From: Marinobacter sp.
GTDB taxonomy: Bacteria > Pseudomonadota > Gammaproteobacteria > Pseudomonadales > Oleiphilaceae
NCBI GenBank assembly: GCA_018402255.1
Contig: JAGYIS010000009.1
Coordinates: 468,309 to 532,308, forward strand
Direction: 5' to 3'
Length of the DNA stretch: 64,000 nt
How positions within the stretch are numbered: position 1 is the stretch's first letter; each line of letters starts with the position of its first letter. Positions 56,827 through 64,000 of the stretch are shown in pieces. The notes beneath the pieces were generated by a model, which saw only the letters and a program-made list of their open reading frames with translations, had not been told where the DNA came from and ran no database searches. The position numbers and the translations under genes are program-made.

Positions 56827-57777
56827 TCAGGCAGTTTTTCGCGGTTTCATCAGGCCCTTGATGGCGCGGGTCAGAGCGTTCCAGCGGTTAACCAGAAGCG
56901 CCATGAAAATCAGGCCGCAACCGGCCAGTTGCAGTGCTGTCATCGTCTCACCAAACCAGCCAGCCGCAAACAGGGCCACCCAGACCGGTTCCAGTACCAG
57001 GATGACAACGCCATGGCTCTGTGCCGACAAGCTTTGGGCGTAGGTTTGCAGCAGGAAGCGCCCGGCCGTGCCGACCACCGCGCTGGCCAGCACCCACACG
57101 AACAGGATCGGAGGCGGATTGTTCAGGGTGGGTGCCCAGGCCTCGCTGATGGCGGATTCGGCCAGCGTCACAACACCAACCGTAAGCAGGGCAAGGGCGG
57201 TCAGTGGCAGCGCCGGCACCTTGTGCTTTTCAATGAGCTCGCCCTGTTTGCCGGTAACCGTGCGCTGATTGGCGGCGCGGGTGTTCAGGGTGAAATACAG
57301 GGCAAAGATAAAGGCTGCGACCACAAAGTAGAGTTGCCCCGGGTCTGGCTTGAAGCCATTCTCCAGCGACAACAGCGCAAGACCCGCCACCGCAATGGGG
57401 ATCGCCAGCCAGGTGCTCAGTGGTTGGGCTTCGCCGAACACCAGTCGGGCAATGATCGGCACAATAACAACGCCCAGGCTGGTCAAAAAAGCACCTTCGC
57501 CCATGCTGTCGCCATGGAACAGCCCCAATATCCAGCAGCTCATGGCAATGCCAAATACCAGGCCAACCCCGACGCTGCGCTTGATCTGATCGCGGTTCAA
57601 CCGGCGCAGCGCGGGCAGGGCGATCAGGGCCAGTATACTGCCGGCAATCAGGAACCGGGCGGCCATGAACATCAGCGGTGGCATCATTAGCACGGCTTCT
57701 TTCGAGAACATCCAGCTGATGGCGGCGAGTAAGGTGACCACCACCAGCAACAGGTCGGATTTGTGAGCGTCAGACAT
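56827..57777 (-). CDS. DMT-superfamily transporter (EamA)
   Basis: 316 residues with about ten predicted membrane helices in two EamA repeats (about 5-145 and 155-305). PPLMFMAARFLIAGSI in the first repeat and VVILVLEPVWVALFAAGWFGE in the second (shown in part) are typical. The family exports metabolites such as amino acids; the substrate here is unknown. A 150-bp gap to the lipase end holds no gene. Confidence 0.9.
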   Translation of the reverse strand: MSDAHKSDLLLVVVTLLAAISWMFSKEAVLMMPPLMFMAARFLIAGSILALIALPALRRLNRDQIKRSVGVGLVFGIAMSCWILGLFHGDSMGEGAFLTSLGVVIVPIIARLVFGEAQPLSTWLAIPIAVAGLALLSLENGFKPDPGQLYFVVAAFIFALYFTLNTRAANQRTVTGKQGELIEKHKVPALPLTALALLTVGVVTLAESAISEAWAPTLNNPPPILFVWVLASAVVGTAGRFLLQTYAQSLSAQSHGVVILVLEPVWVALFAAGWFGETMTALQLAGCGLIFMALLVNRWNALTRAIKGLMKPRKTA

Positions 57778-57927
57778 CGATACAGCGGCCCCGTGATGGC
57801 AGAGTGAAGATCAGCGAGGGGATAATCTATAGTTTGCGAACTAAAAAGGAAAGCAGCGAAAACCGAGAGGCGAGGACAGGTGGGGAGATCAGTAATGGCT
57901 CATCCCTGAGCCGATCGAACAACGAGA

Positions 57928-59016
57928 TCAGTTGTTGAACGTTGTGTAGAGCAGGTTCGACATGCTGGTCTGGTTTGAGCCGGGTACTTCAACGTACTGG
58001 CTGCCAGAACCCCACAGTTGCCACCAGGCTCGCTGATTATAGGTGCGGCTGGCAAAGTCTATCTGCAACCCGTTAAGCACGGTGTTGTTCACCACAGGCA
58101 CAGAGATGTTTCCGGTCTGGGTGTCTTTCACGGCACTGTGATTGGCGCCTTCGCTCATCAGGATCGGGTAGTGGTTGTAGTAAAGGCCAGAAGGGCCGTT
58201 TTGACCAGTTACCTGGCCGCCCAGGCTGATCGAGTTGGAGCAGCTATCAATACCGCTGGCCGTGGTAGCACCGCAGGCCGAGTGAGTGGGAACCACGCCA
58301 TCGTCGGTACCGGCGATGAACGGCTTGGTAATACCACCGTATGAGGAACCACCGCCCACGAAGCGCAGTCTCGGGATGGCGGTTGGGCCGGTTGACAGGT
58401 TACGGGCGGTGTTGGTTTGCAGGTCATTCACCACGCCGAGATTGTCGGGCTGAGGATCAATGCCGGTGAAGGCACGAACAGCCTGCTTGACCGGCCAGTT
58501 GTACCAGCTGTCGTTGTAGGCGATGCTGACAGCAAGGTTGGCCAGTTCAGTGCCGCCGCCGGCCCCCGCAAGATCCATCACAGCGAGAATCTTCAGTGGT
58601 TGCAGGCCCTCCGACTGCAGCCAGCGGGCCTGGTTTTCGAGCAGGTGCCTCATAACAAGGTCGCCGGTTGAGTGTGTGACTACGATGCAGTAATTGTTGC
58701 ACAGGCCCTGCTGGCTGATTTGGCGCACCTGCTGATAGGCCTGTTGCGCAATCTGGCCTTCTACCCGGCCGTCACTGCCCCAGTCGATACGAGCTTCGGC
58801 ACGGTTCAGCCAGTAATCCCGCCAATAGTCCTCGCCGGCCTGCTTGACCGCCTGCAGGTTGGCTGGCGCTTCAGACAGGTTCTCCATCATAAAGCCGTGT
58901 ACCAGTATCACGTTGTGCCCGGCCAGTTGTGCCTGGGCGTTCGTGGCCATCAATCCCCCGGCCAGCGCTAGCGAAAGTGCCGTTTTGTTCAGGCTTCTTT
59001 TGTTGTTGTTAATCAT
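57928..59016 (-). CDS. Secreted alpha/beta-hydrolase lipase
   Basis: 362 residues. A signal peptide ends in NAQA (about residue 29). The mature part opens with NVILVHGFMMENL (oxyanion loop HGF) and has the nucleophile elbow VTHSTGD with Ser116. The usual GxSxG is read as H-S-T-G with Thr before His. Cys pairs (for example CNNYC) suggest disulfides. It probably hydrolyses triglycerides or esters outside the cell. It follows an exported protein gene by 36 bases on the same strand and no recognised Lif foldase is next to it. Confidence 0.85.
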   Translation of the reverse strand: MINNNKRSLNKTALSLALAGGLMATNAQAQLAGHNVILVHGFMMENLSEAPANLQAVKQAGEDYWRDYWLNRAEARIDWGSDGRVEGQIAQQAYQQVRQISQQGLCNNYCIVVTHSTGDLVMRHLLENQARWLQSEGLQPLKILAVMDLAGAGGGTELANLAVSIAYNDSWYNWPVKQAVRAFTGIDPQPDNLGVVNDLQTNTARNLSTGPTAIPRLRFVGGGSSYGGITKPFIAGTDDGVVPTHSACGATTASGIDSCSNSISLGGQVTGQNGPSGLYYNHYPILMSEGANHSAVKDTQTGNISVPVVNNTVLNGLQIDFASRTYNQRAWWQLWGSGSQYVEVPGSNQTSMSNLLYTTFNN

Positions 59017-59052
59017 TGAATTGCTCCGTTCTTCCGGTTTTATTGTTGTCTA

Positions 59053-60117
59053 TCAGAACTTGTCAGCCAGTTGCCTTAGCAGCGCTGCCCGTTGCTCTGA
59101 TTCTGGGTTCACAGCCGGTTCATCACGGAGTCTATCGAGATCCGGCGGTGAAAATTCGTAACCTTCATCGGGGCCGAAAGCATAATGTGTACGATCGCCC
59201 GGCCGGGCGGGCATCTGGCGAATCTGCAGGTTTTTGAGCTGAAGTTGACCGCTGACATCACGGTTTGCCAGCACGCTGCCATGGGCACGCAGAAGCAGTG
59301 TTCCGCTACTACCGCTGAGAGAGTCCTCGGCGCTGAGTTGGGCCAACGCCCGCTGGCCGTTGTATAACTGGGCCGTTAGCGCGTAGTAGCCGGCATTTTC
59401 CGGATCAAACTGAACCGGGATCACCAGGTCGTTGCCAGAAATGTACGGCGAGTCGATACCGTTGAATTCGCCCAGGTCGGGTTCAATGGAAAGGGATGAG
59501 ACATGTCGTACCGGGCGGCCATCCACCCGAGCCTCGACGATCAGCCGATATTCGCCGGGTTCGTGATCGGAGCTCAAATTGCCCTGGTAGTATCCGGTTT
59601 CTTCGGTGGCATGCAGTTCAGCAGAGTCGGCACGATCCTGTTCGGAAGCGGTTTCCAGGGTGGCAGCCAGGGAATCACCAAACACCTGGCGGCCACTCAA
59701 GGAGGCAACCACCAGGATGGGCTCGCCCCGGGTAAAGCGGAATTTGTCCAGGGTGACGACAAACACGCCATCGTCTTCCAGTGGCAGTTCAACCGGGTGG
59801 TAGCGGTTGCCCTGATACGCCAGAGCCTGCTCCGCCGACAGGGGCACAGAATAGTCCGGGTAGCGAATGGTCTGCTGATACTCATCAGCAACGCTCGCCA
59901 GCATAAACCCCAGCGCATCGTCTGAGGGCTCTGAAGGGCTGTCGTCGGGCCCTGGGGAGTCGGAATTCCTGTTCATGCCGGTTGCCGATGGCTGAGGCGG
60001 ATGGTTGACGGAATCCGACCAACCAAATTGACCTTCGTTTTCTGCGGACAAAAACCAGGCGGTGCCAGAGACACCTGCCGCCAGGACTGCAGTTGCCAGC
60101 AGTGCCTTGTAAGGCAT
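59053..60117 (-). CDS. Exported DUF4785/choice-of-anchor-X-like protein upstream of lipase
   Basis: 354 residues. An N-terminal signal anchor (about 5-24) is followed by a Pro/Ser/Asp-rich linker, then a beta-rich part with VFVVTLDKFRFTRGEPILVVASL, an Ig-like middle and ISGNDLVIPVQFDPENAGYYALTAQLYN (shown in part), and NLQIRQM near the end. This resembles the DUF4785/choice-of-anchor-X arrangement; I am not certain of the family. The general size and exported, single-helix layout echo lipase chaperones, but the Lif motif is not seen. Likely co-transcribed with the lipase. Confidence 0.7.
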   Translation of the reverse strand: MPYKALLATAVLAAGVSGTAWFLSAENEGQFGWSDSVNHPPQPSATGMNRNSDSPGPDDSPSEPSDDALGFMLASVADEYQQTIRYPDYSVPLSAEQALAYQGNRYHPVELPLEDDGVFVVTLDKFRFTRGEPILVVASLSGRQVFGDSLAATLETASEQDRADSAELHATEETGYYQGNLSSDHEPGEYRLIVEARVDGRPVRHVSSLSIEPDLGEFNGIDSPYISGNDLVIPVQFDPENAGYYALTAQLYNGQRALAQLSAEDSLSGSSGTLLLRAHGSVLANRDVSGQLQLKNLQIRQMPARPGDRTHYAFGPDEGYEFSPPDLDRLRDEPAVNPESEQRAALLRQLADKF

Positions 60118-60273
60118 TGTGATTCACCTTGTTATTGTTGTTGGATTGCGTTTGATTAATAAGTAACCATAGCCGGTCGTTGTCCAAACCGGCAAAAATG
60201 TTGTCCAACAATGCACCACTTTACCGGCATTGTGTGATGGGCGTCACAAAATGGCCGTGTTTAGACGGTGTTC

Positions 60274-60867
60274 TCAAGGTTTCAATATGGCCTCAAATCC
60301 GAACCGCAGGGTTACCTCATCCCCGACCATATTCTGATCCAGTCCGTAGGTCATGCCCCAATCGCTGCGTTTGATGACAGCGGAAGCGCTGATGCCCAGT
60401 GTGTGCTTTTCATGTCCGAAGGGGTAGACATCGGCTTTGTTGAGCGTGACATCCACATCCACCGGGTTGGTTTGCCCCAGTAGTGTCAAATCGCCGGTTA
60501 CAACGCCGGTGTTGTCGCCTGTGCGCTCAAAACCGGTGACATCGAAAGTGATGTCTTTATGCCGTCTGGTGTCCAGAAAATCCTTGTTACGCAGGTGATC
60601 ATCCCGCTTGTCGTGGTTTGTGAATACGCTATTGGCTTTGAACAGCAGCTGGCCAGAGGACAACTCCCCGGTGTCTTCATCGTAGACAAACTCACCTTCC
60701 ACTTCCTTGAAGATGCCCATCACCGGGGCATAGCCGATGTGCATCACTTCAAAAGCCATGGAAAAGTGCTCGTCATCCACCTCGAAGGTTGCGGGGGCGG
60801 CGAAAAGTGTTGGTGAGGCGGCCATCAAAAGCGCGGCGGCGGACGTCTTGATAAAATCAGCGTTCAT
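60274..60867 (-). CDS. YceI family periplasmic protein
   Basis: 197 residues with a signal peptide (cut after LFA) and the YceI lipocalin-like fold: FEVDDEHFSMAFEVMHIGYAPVMGIFKEVEGEF (shown in part), DEHLRNKDFLDT-like (here DDHLRNKDFLDTRRH), and the closing MTYGLDQNMVGDEVTLRFGFEA. YceI proteins bind long isoprenoids or related lipids in the periplasm. Its start overlaps the CDP-alcohol transferase stop by 11 bases, so the two are translationally coupled. Confidence 0.9.
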   Translation of the reverse strand: MNADFIKTSAAALLMAASPTLFAAPATFEVDDEHFSMAFEVMHIGYAPVMGIFKEVEGEFVYDEDTGELSSGQLLFKANSVFTNHDKRDDHLRNKDFLDTRRHKDITFDVTGFERTGDNTGVVTGDLTLLGQTNPVDVDVTLNKADVYPFGHEKHTLGISASAVIKRSDWGMTYGLDQNMVGDEVTLRFGFEAILKP

Positions 60868-61591
60868 GTTGAGTTCTCCTCAGGTAAAGCCAGCGTACAT
60901 CCAGATAAAACGACCAAGCCAGAAGCATTAAAGCCACGGCGAGCGTAATGCTGGCGAATGTAATGGGAATCGGGGGTACAACCGCTACCATCAACGTGAC
61001 TACCTGCCACACGCAGACGGTTTTGCGACGGAAGCTTTCAGGCAATGGCTGATTTAGCCAGACCAGATAATAACTGGCCGCCACGAACAGGTAGCGCATC
61101 AACCCGAGTGCAAGTACCCATATACCGGCCTTGCCCAGTGCCGAGACCGCCACACAAAGGCCCAGAATAAACAGAGCATCCAGTTCCATATCAAAGCGGG
61201 CGCCAAACTCGCTGTGACTATTGGTTGCCCGTGCCACCTTGCCATCAGCGCCATCCAGAATCAGAGCAAACAAACAGGCAACAGCATAGAACCAGAGACC
61301 GGCGGAATCCGATGACGACAGAAAGGGTGCCCAGGCCACCAGAGGAACCACCAGTGCAGAGCGCACAAGCGTGGTTCGGTTGGCCCAACCGAAGGAACGG
61401 TTTGCGGGCCAGTAAGCGAGGATCAGGCCGCCCTGAATTATGAACAGCAGTCCTGCCAGTACCAGGAATAAGCCCGGTGGACTGAACGGGTAATCAATGG
61501 TCCACAGCACAATCATGGTCAAAACAGACGCCCAGCCAAGCTCCTTGGCTGTGCCAGGAATCTGATTTGAAGCCGGTTGAATCGAATCCAT
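60857..61591 (-). CDS. CDP-alcohol phosphatidyltransferase family protein
   Basis: 244 residues from ATG 61591, with GAGAG 5 bases before it; an ATG at 61639 lacks a ribosome site. About six membrane helices. The full catalytic motif DGxxAR...GxxxDxxxD is present as [19 protein letters not shown] then ARFDMELD. It moves a phospho-group between a CDP-activated lipid and an alcohol; the acceptor is unknown. It is divergent from the dehydrogenase gene across a 111-bp region. Confidence 0.85.
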   Translation of the reverse strand: MDSIQPASNQIPGTAKELGWASVLTMIVLWTIDYPFSPPGLFLVLAGLLFIIQGGLILAYWPANRSFGWANRTTLVRSALVVPLVAWAPFLSSSDSAGLWFYAVACLFALILDGADGKVARATNSHSEFGARFDMELDALFILGLCVAVSALGKAGIWVLALGLMRYLFVAASYYLVWLNQPLPESFRRKTVCVWQVVTLMVAVVPPIPITFASITLAVALMLLAWSFYLDVRWLYLRRTQHER

Positions 61592-61702
61592 ATTCTCTCG
61601 CGTCCGTATTGCCTGTGTATTGTGCGTGTTAGACCCCATTGTGTAACTATAGTTTGGGGGACATGGTTTTGCTTACGGAGCCTATCAACGAATGGACTGT
61701 TT

Positions 61703-62682
61703 ATGACTACACCAGACAACCGGGCATTCTGGGTGACTGGCCCTGGCCGCTGCGAAATCAAGCCGGCGGTGCTTACGCCGGATCGTGATTCGGAAGGGCC
61801 GATGGTCACCGTCCGCTCCCTGTATTCCGGAATAAGCCGCGGCACTGAATCTCTGGTGTTCAATAATCGGGTGCCGCCCGGGGAATATCAGCGCATGCAG
61901 GCGCCCTGGCAGGAGGGCAGTTTTCCATTCCCGGTCAAGTATGGCTACGCGAACGTGGGCGTCGTCCTGGAAGGCCCTGCCGAGCTGAAGGGCCAGCCGG
62001 TTTTTGCCTGTATCCTCACCAGCAGCAATACCGGGTTCCGGCGGGCGCTGTAACGGTGTTGCCGGAGCAGGTACCACCGCAGCGTGCAGTGCTCGCCGCT
62101 AATATGGAAACCGCCATCAACGGGTTATGGGATGCCCAGCCTTCCGTGGGGGATCGGGTTGCTGTGGTGGGGCTGGGCGTAGTCGGGTTGCTGGTGGCCT
62201 GGCTAGTGCGCCAGATTCCCGGGGTGGAGTTGTTGGCCATTGATACCAACCCGGCACGACAGGCGGTTGCGGAGGCGCTGGGCCTGCCTTTTTCTACCCA
62301 GGCAAGCGCTGAAGGTTGTGATTTGGTTATTCATGCGTCAGGCCACAGCGCGGGACTTGAGTCTGCGCTGGCGATGGCAGGGCAGGAGGCCCGCATTGTT
62401 GAACTCAGCTGGTACGGAGACGCTGCCGTCAGTGTTCCTCTGGGGCACGCCTTTCACCCCAATCGTCTGGAGTTGAAATCCAGCCAGGTAGGGCAGATCC
62501 CACCAGCACGGCAGCCGCGCTGGAGCTATCAACGGCGCCTCGAGTTGGCGCTGTCTTTGTTGCGTGCGCCAGAACTCGACGCCTTGATCAGTGGCGAAAG
62601 CCGGTTTGACGAGCTACCGGAGATTGCCAGTCGCCTTTTTTCACCAGAAGCAGACGCACTCTGCCACCGAATCATTTACTAA
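61703..62682 (+). pseudogene. Zinc-type alcohol-dehydrogenase-like protein, interrupted by a -1 frameshift
   Basis: From ATG 61703 the frame reads [19 protein letters not shown] and [15 protein letters not shown]...[13 protein letters not shown], a GroES-like MDR N-domain, but stops at 62053. In the next frame the protein continues directly: TVLPEQVPPQRAVLAANMETA, the Rossmann motif VVGLGVVGLL and DLVIHASGHSAGLESAL, ending 62682. Restoring one T in the five-T run 62001-62005 joins them into about 326 residues with [13 protein letters not shown] at the seam. The zinc Cys/His set of classical enzymes is not evident. Whether the gene is dead or a base was missed is unresolved. Confidence 0.82.
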
Positions 62683-62695
62683 CTGAGGAATACCT

Positions 62696-63094
62696 ATGTT
62701 CAGCCTGACCGTTCGAGACCACATGATGATTGCCCACAGCTTTTCCGGCGAGCTGTTTGGCCCGGCGCAGGGGCTTCACGGCGCTACCTATGTGGTCGAT
62801 GTTACGTTTGAGCGGCAAGCTCTCGATGCCAACGACCTGATCGTCGATATTGGCTTGGCGTCCGATGTGCTCAAGGCCATCCTGGCCGAGTTCAATATGA
62901 AGAACCTGGACGACCTGCCGCAATTCAAAGGGCGCAATACCACCACCGAATTCATGGCAAAGGCGGTATTTGACCGTATGGCCCAGGCAATTCATGAGGG
63001 GCGCCTGGGTGAAGACGGCAAGGGCATTGCCAGTCTGAAGGTGACTTTAGGCGAGTCCCACGTGGCCTGGGCCAGTTACCATGCAGACATCTGA
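62696..63094 (+). CDS. QueD/6-pyruvoyl-tetrahydropterin-synthase-like protein with altered active site
   Basis: 132 residues, PTPS fold length. The layout fits the family: first His in MIAHSF (H14), the LHG turn (H28), the VVDIGLASDVLKAIL-like strand/helix and the late Glu (E120 in LGESHVAW). However, the zinc motif HGH is HGA here (A30), the nucleophilic Cys before LHGH is missing (GPAQGLHG) and the catalytic His of the LDHxxLN motif is absent (NMKNLDD). A standard QueD or PTPS reaction is therefore doubtful. It is 13 bases after the dehydrogenase and overlaps the glycosyltransferase by 14. Confidence 0.85.
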   Translation: MFSLTVRDHMMIAHSFSGELFGPAQGLHGATYVVDVTFERQALDANDLIVDIGLASDVLKAILAEFNMKNLDDLPQFKGRNTTTEFMAKAVFDRMAQAIHEGRLGEDGKGIASLKVTLGESHVAWASYHADI

Positions 63095-64000
63095 CATCTG
63101 GTTTGTGGTGCCGGGTGATCCCGAGCAAAACACCGGCGGCTATCGTTATGTGCGGCGCCTGGTAGAGGCTTTGAGAAGCACCGGCATACAGGCCCGGATA
63201 CACGGTCTGGCCGGGCGCTATCCCCTGCCAGACCAAGAGGCCGAGACGGCGATGCAGGACTTTCTCGCGCCCTTGCCTGATGGCGCGCAGGTCGTTCTGG
63301 ATGGCCTGGCGATGGGCGCCATGCCCGAGGTGCTTCAGCGTCATCGGGGCCGGTTGCAATTAACCGCGCTGGTGCATCATCCACTGGCCGATGAAACGGG
63401 TCTGGCGGCGGACCAGCAAGTCTGGTTCAAGCAGATTGAAACCCGGGCGCTCGCCCAGGTTGGCCGGGTGTCCACAACCAGCGACTACACGGCTGTGCGC
63501 CTGGAGCAGTCTTACGGTGTGCGAGGGGATCGCATAGCCACGGCGCAACCCGCCGTTGATGATGTGTTCTTCTCGATAGATCGACCCGACCGCGCTGAGG
63601 GCCAGAGCAACCCGCTCAGACTGCTGTGCGTTGGCCATTTGTCACCCCGCAAGGCTCAGCATCAGTTGGTAGATGCGTTGTCGACGCTGACGGATTTGCC
63701 ATGGCAGTGCACGCTCGTGGGCGCACAAGACCGTGACCCGGATTATGCCGCAACGGTGATCAAAGCAATTGCCGACAAGGGTCTCACTGACCGCATTGCG
63801 CTGATGGGCGAACTCAGCGAGCACCAGATCGCCACCGCCTACGCCGAGGCTGATCTGTTCGTATTCCCGTCGCTTTATGAAGGCTACGGCATGGTGATTG
63901 ACGAGGCCCTGGCAGCGGGCCTGCCGGTACTGTCCTCCGATGGCGGGGCGCTGGCGCTCACCACAGAAAAGCCAGGCACCATCACATACCCGGCCGGGAA
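63081..64000 (+). CDS. Glycosyltransferase family 4, 5' part
   Basis: Open from ATG 63081 to the end of the window (306 codons), so the C-terminus is outside. It has a GT-B layout: N-terminal VVPGDPEQNTGGYRYVRRLVEAL, the linker LRLLCVGHLSPRKAQHQLVDAL and the retaining-GT4 signature PSLYEGYGMVIDEALAAG. The acceptor and donor cannot be predicted. It overlaps the PTPS-like gene by 14 bases, pointing to a shared function. Confidence 0.92.
   Translation, partial: MQTSDIWFVVPGDPEQNTGGYRYVRRLVEALRSTGIQARIHGLAGRYPLPDQEAETAMQDFLAPLPDGAQVVLDGLAMGAMPEVLQRHRGRLQLTALVHHPLADETGLAADQQVWFKQIETRALAQVGRVSTTSDYTAVRLEQSYGVRGDRIATAQPAVDDVFFSIDRPDRAEGQSNPLRLLCVGHLSPRKAQHQLVDALSTLTDLPWQCTLVGAQDRDPDYAATVIKAIADKGLTDRIALMGELSEHQIATAYAEADLFVFPSLYEGYGMVIDEALAAGLPVLSSDGGALALTTEKPGTITYPAG

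Noticed and set aside
62056..62682. A separate Rossmann-fold protein after the short dehydrogenase half
   Set aside because: It is the cofactor-binding half of the same dehydrogenase, joined by restoring one T.

Overview
This window is a chromosomal segment of a gammaproteobacterium, most likely Marinobacter or a close relative. That placement is an inference. It rests on gene orders shared with Pseudomonas and Marinobacter (aat-bpt-infA; lolCD-DUF2062-comEC-exbBD-lpxK-kdsB-ptp-murB; aspS-ruvCAB-ybgC-tolQRAB-pal-cpoB-tRNA-Lys-nadA), on marine-type families (PEP-CTERM, TIGR04219, AdeT-like solute-binding protein) and on an AspRS of the non-discriminating Pseudomonas type. No phage, insertion sequence, CRISPR array or rRNA operon was seen. 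Most of the window is dense housekeeping DNA with short gaps.

Layout. 1-6.9 kb: the end of a solute-binding protein gene, then a leftward block aguA-aguB-moxR-trxB-aat-bpt-infA (agmatine to putrescine, a MoxR ATPase, thioredoxin reductase, two N-degron aminoacyl-transferases, IF-1). 7-19 kb: PilZ protein, lipoprotein exporter lolCD, DUF2062, comEC, then an envelope operon exbB-exbD-msbA-lpxK-Trm112-kdsB-ptp-murB, with many start/stop overlaps. 19-27.5 kb: proS, an Lrp/AsnC regulator divergent from leuA, a cold-shock gene with a long leader, prpE, xseA. 27.5-34.7 kb: guaB-guaA-tadA-galE-ugd-HIT and fabR. 34.7-46.3 kb: aspS-ruvC-ruvA-ruvB-ybgC-tolQRAB-pal-cpoB, two identical tRNA-Lys genes, nadA. 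46.3-53.3 kb: bepA, tusA, a PerM-like permease, bcp, dapA-bamC-purC and an outer-membrane protein.

The last 11 kb is more accessory. It holds a UDP-glucuronate-epimerase-like gene broken by a one-base frameshift, a PEP-CTERM von Willebrand A protein behind a good sigma-54 promoter, a pseudouridine synthase, DUF2897, tRNA-Val, an EamA permease and a secreted lipase with an exported partner. It ends with a cluster around 60.3-64 kb: YceI, CDP-alcohol phosphatidyltransferase, a zinc-type dehydrogenase with a one-base frameshift, a QueD/PTPS-like protein that lacks key active-site residues, and a GT4 glycosyltransferase running off the window.

The best candidates for undescribed biology are that terminal cluster, the sigma-54/palindrome control region of the PEP-CTERM gene, and a 111-bp palindromic element in the probable aspS leader. 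Both frameshifts sit in homopolymer runs, so sequencing error must be excluded before either gene is called dead.
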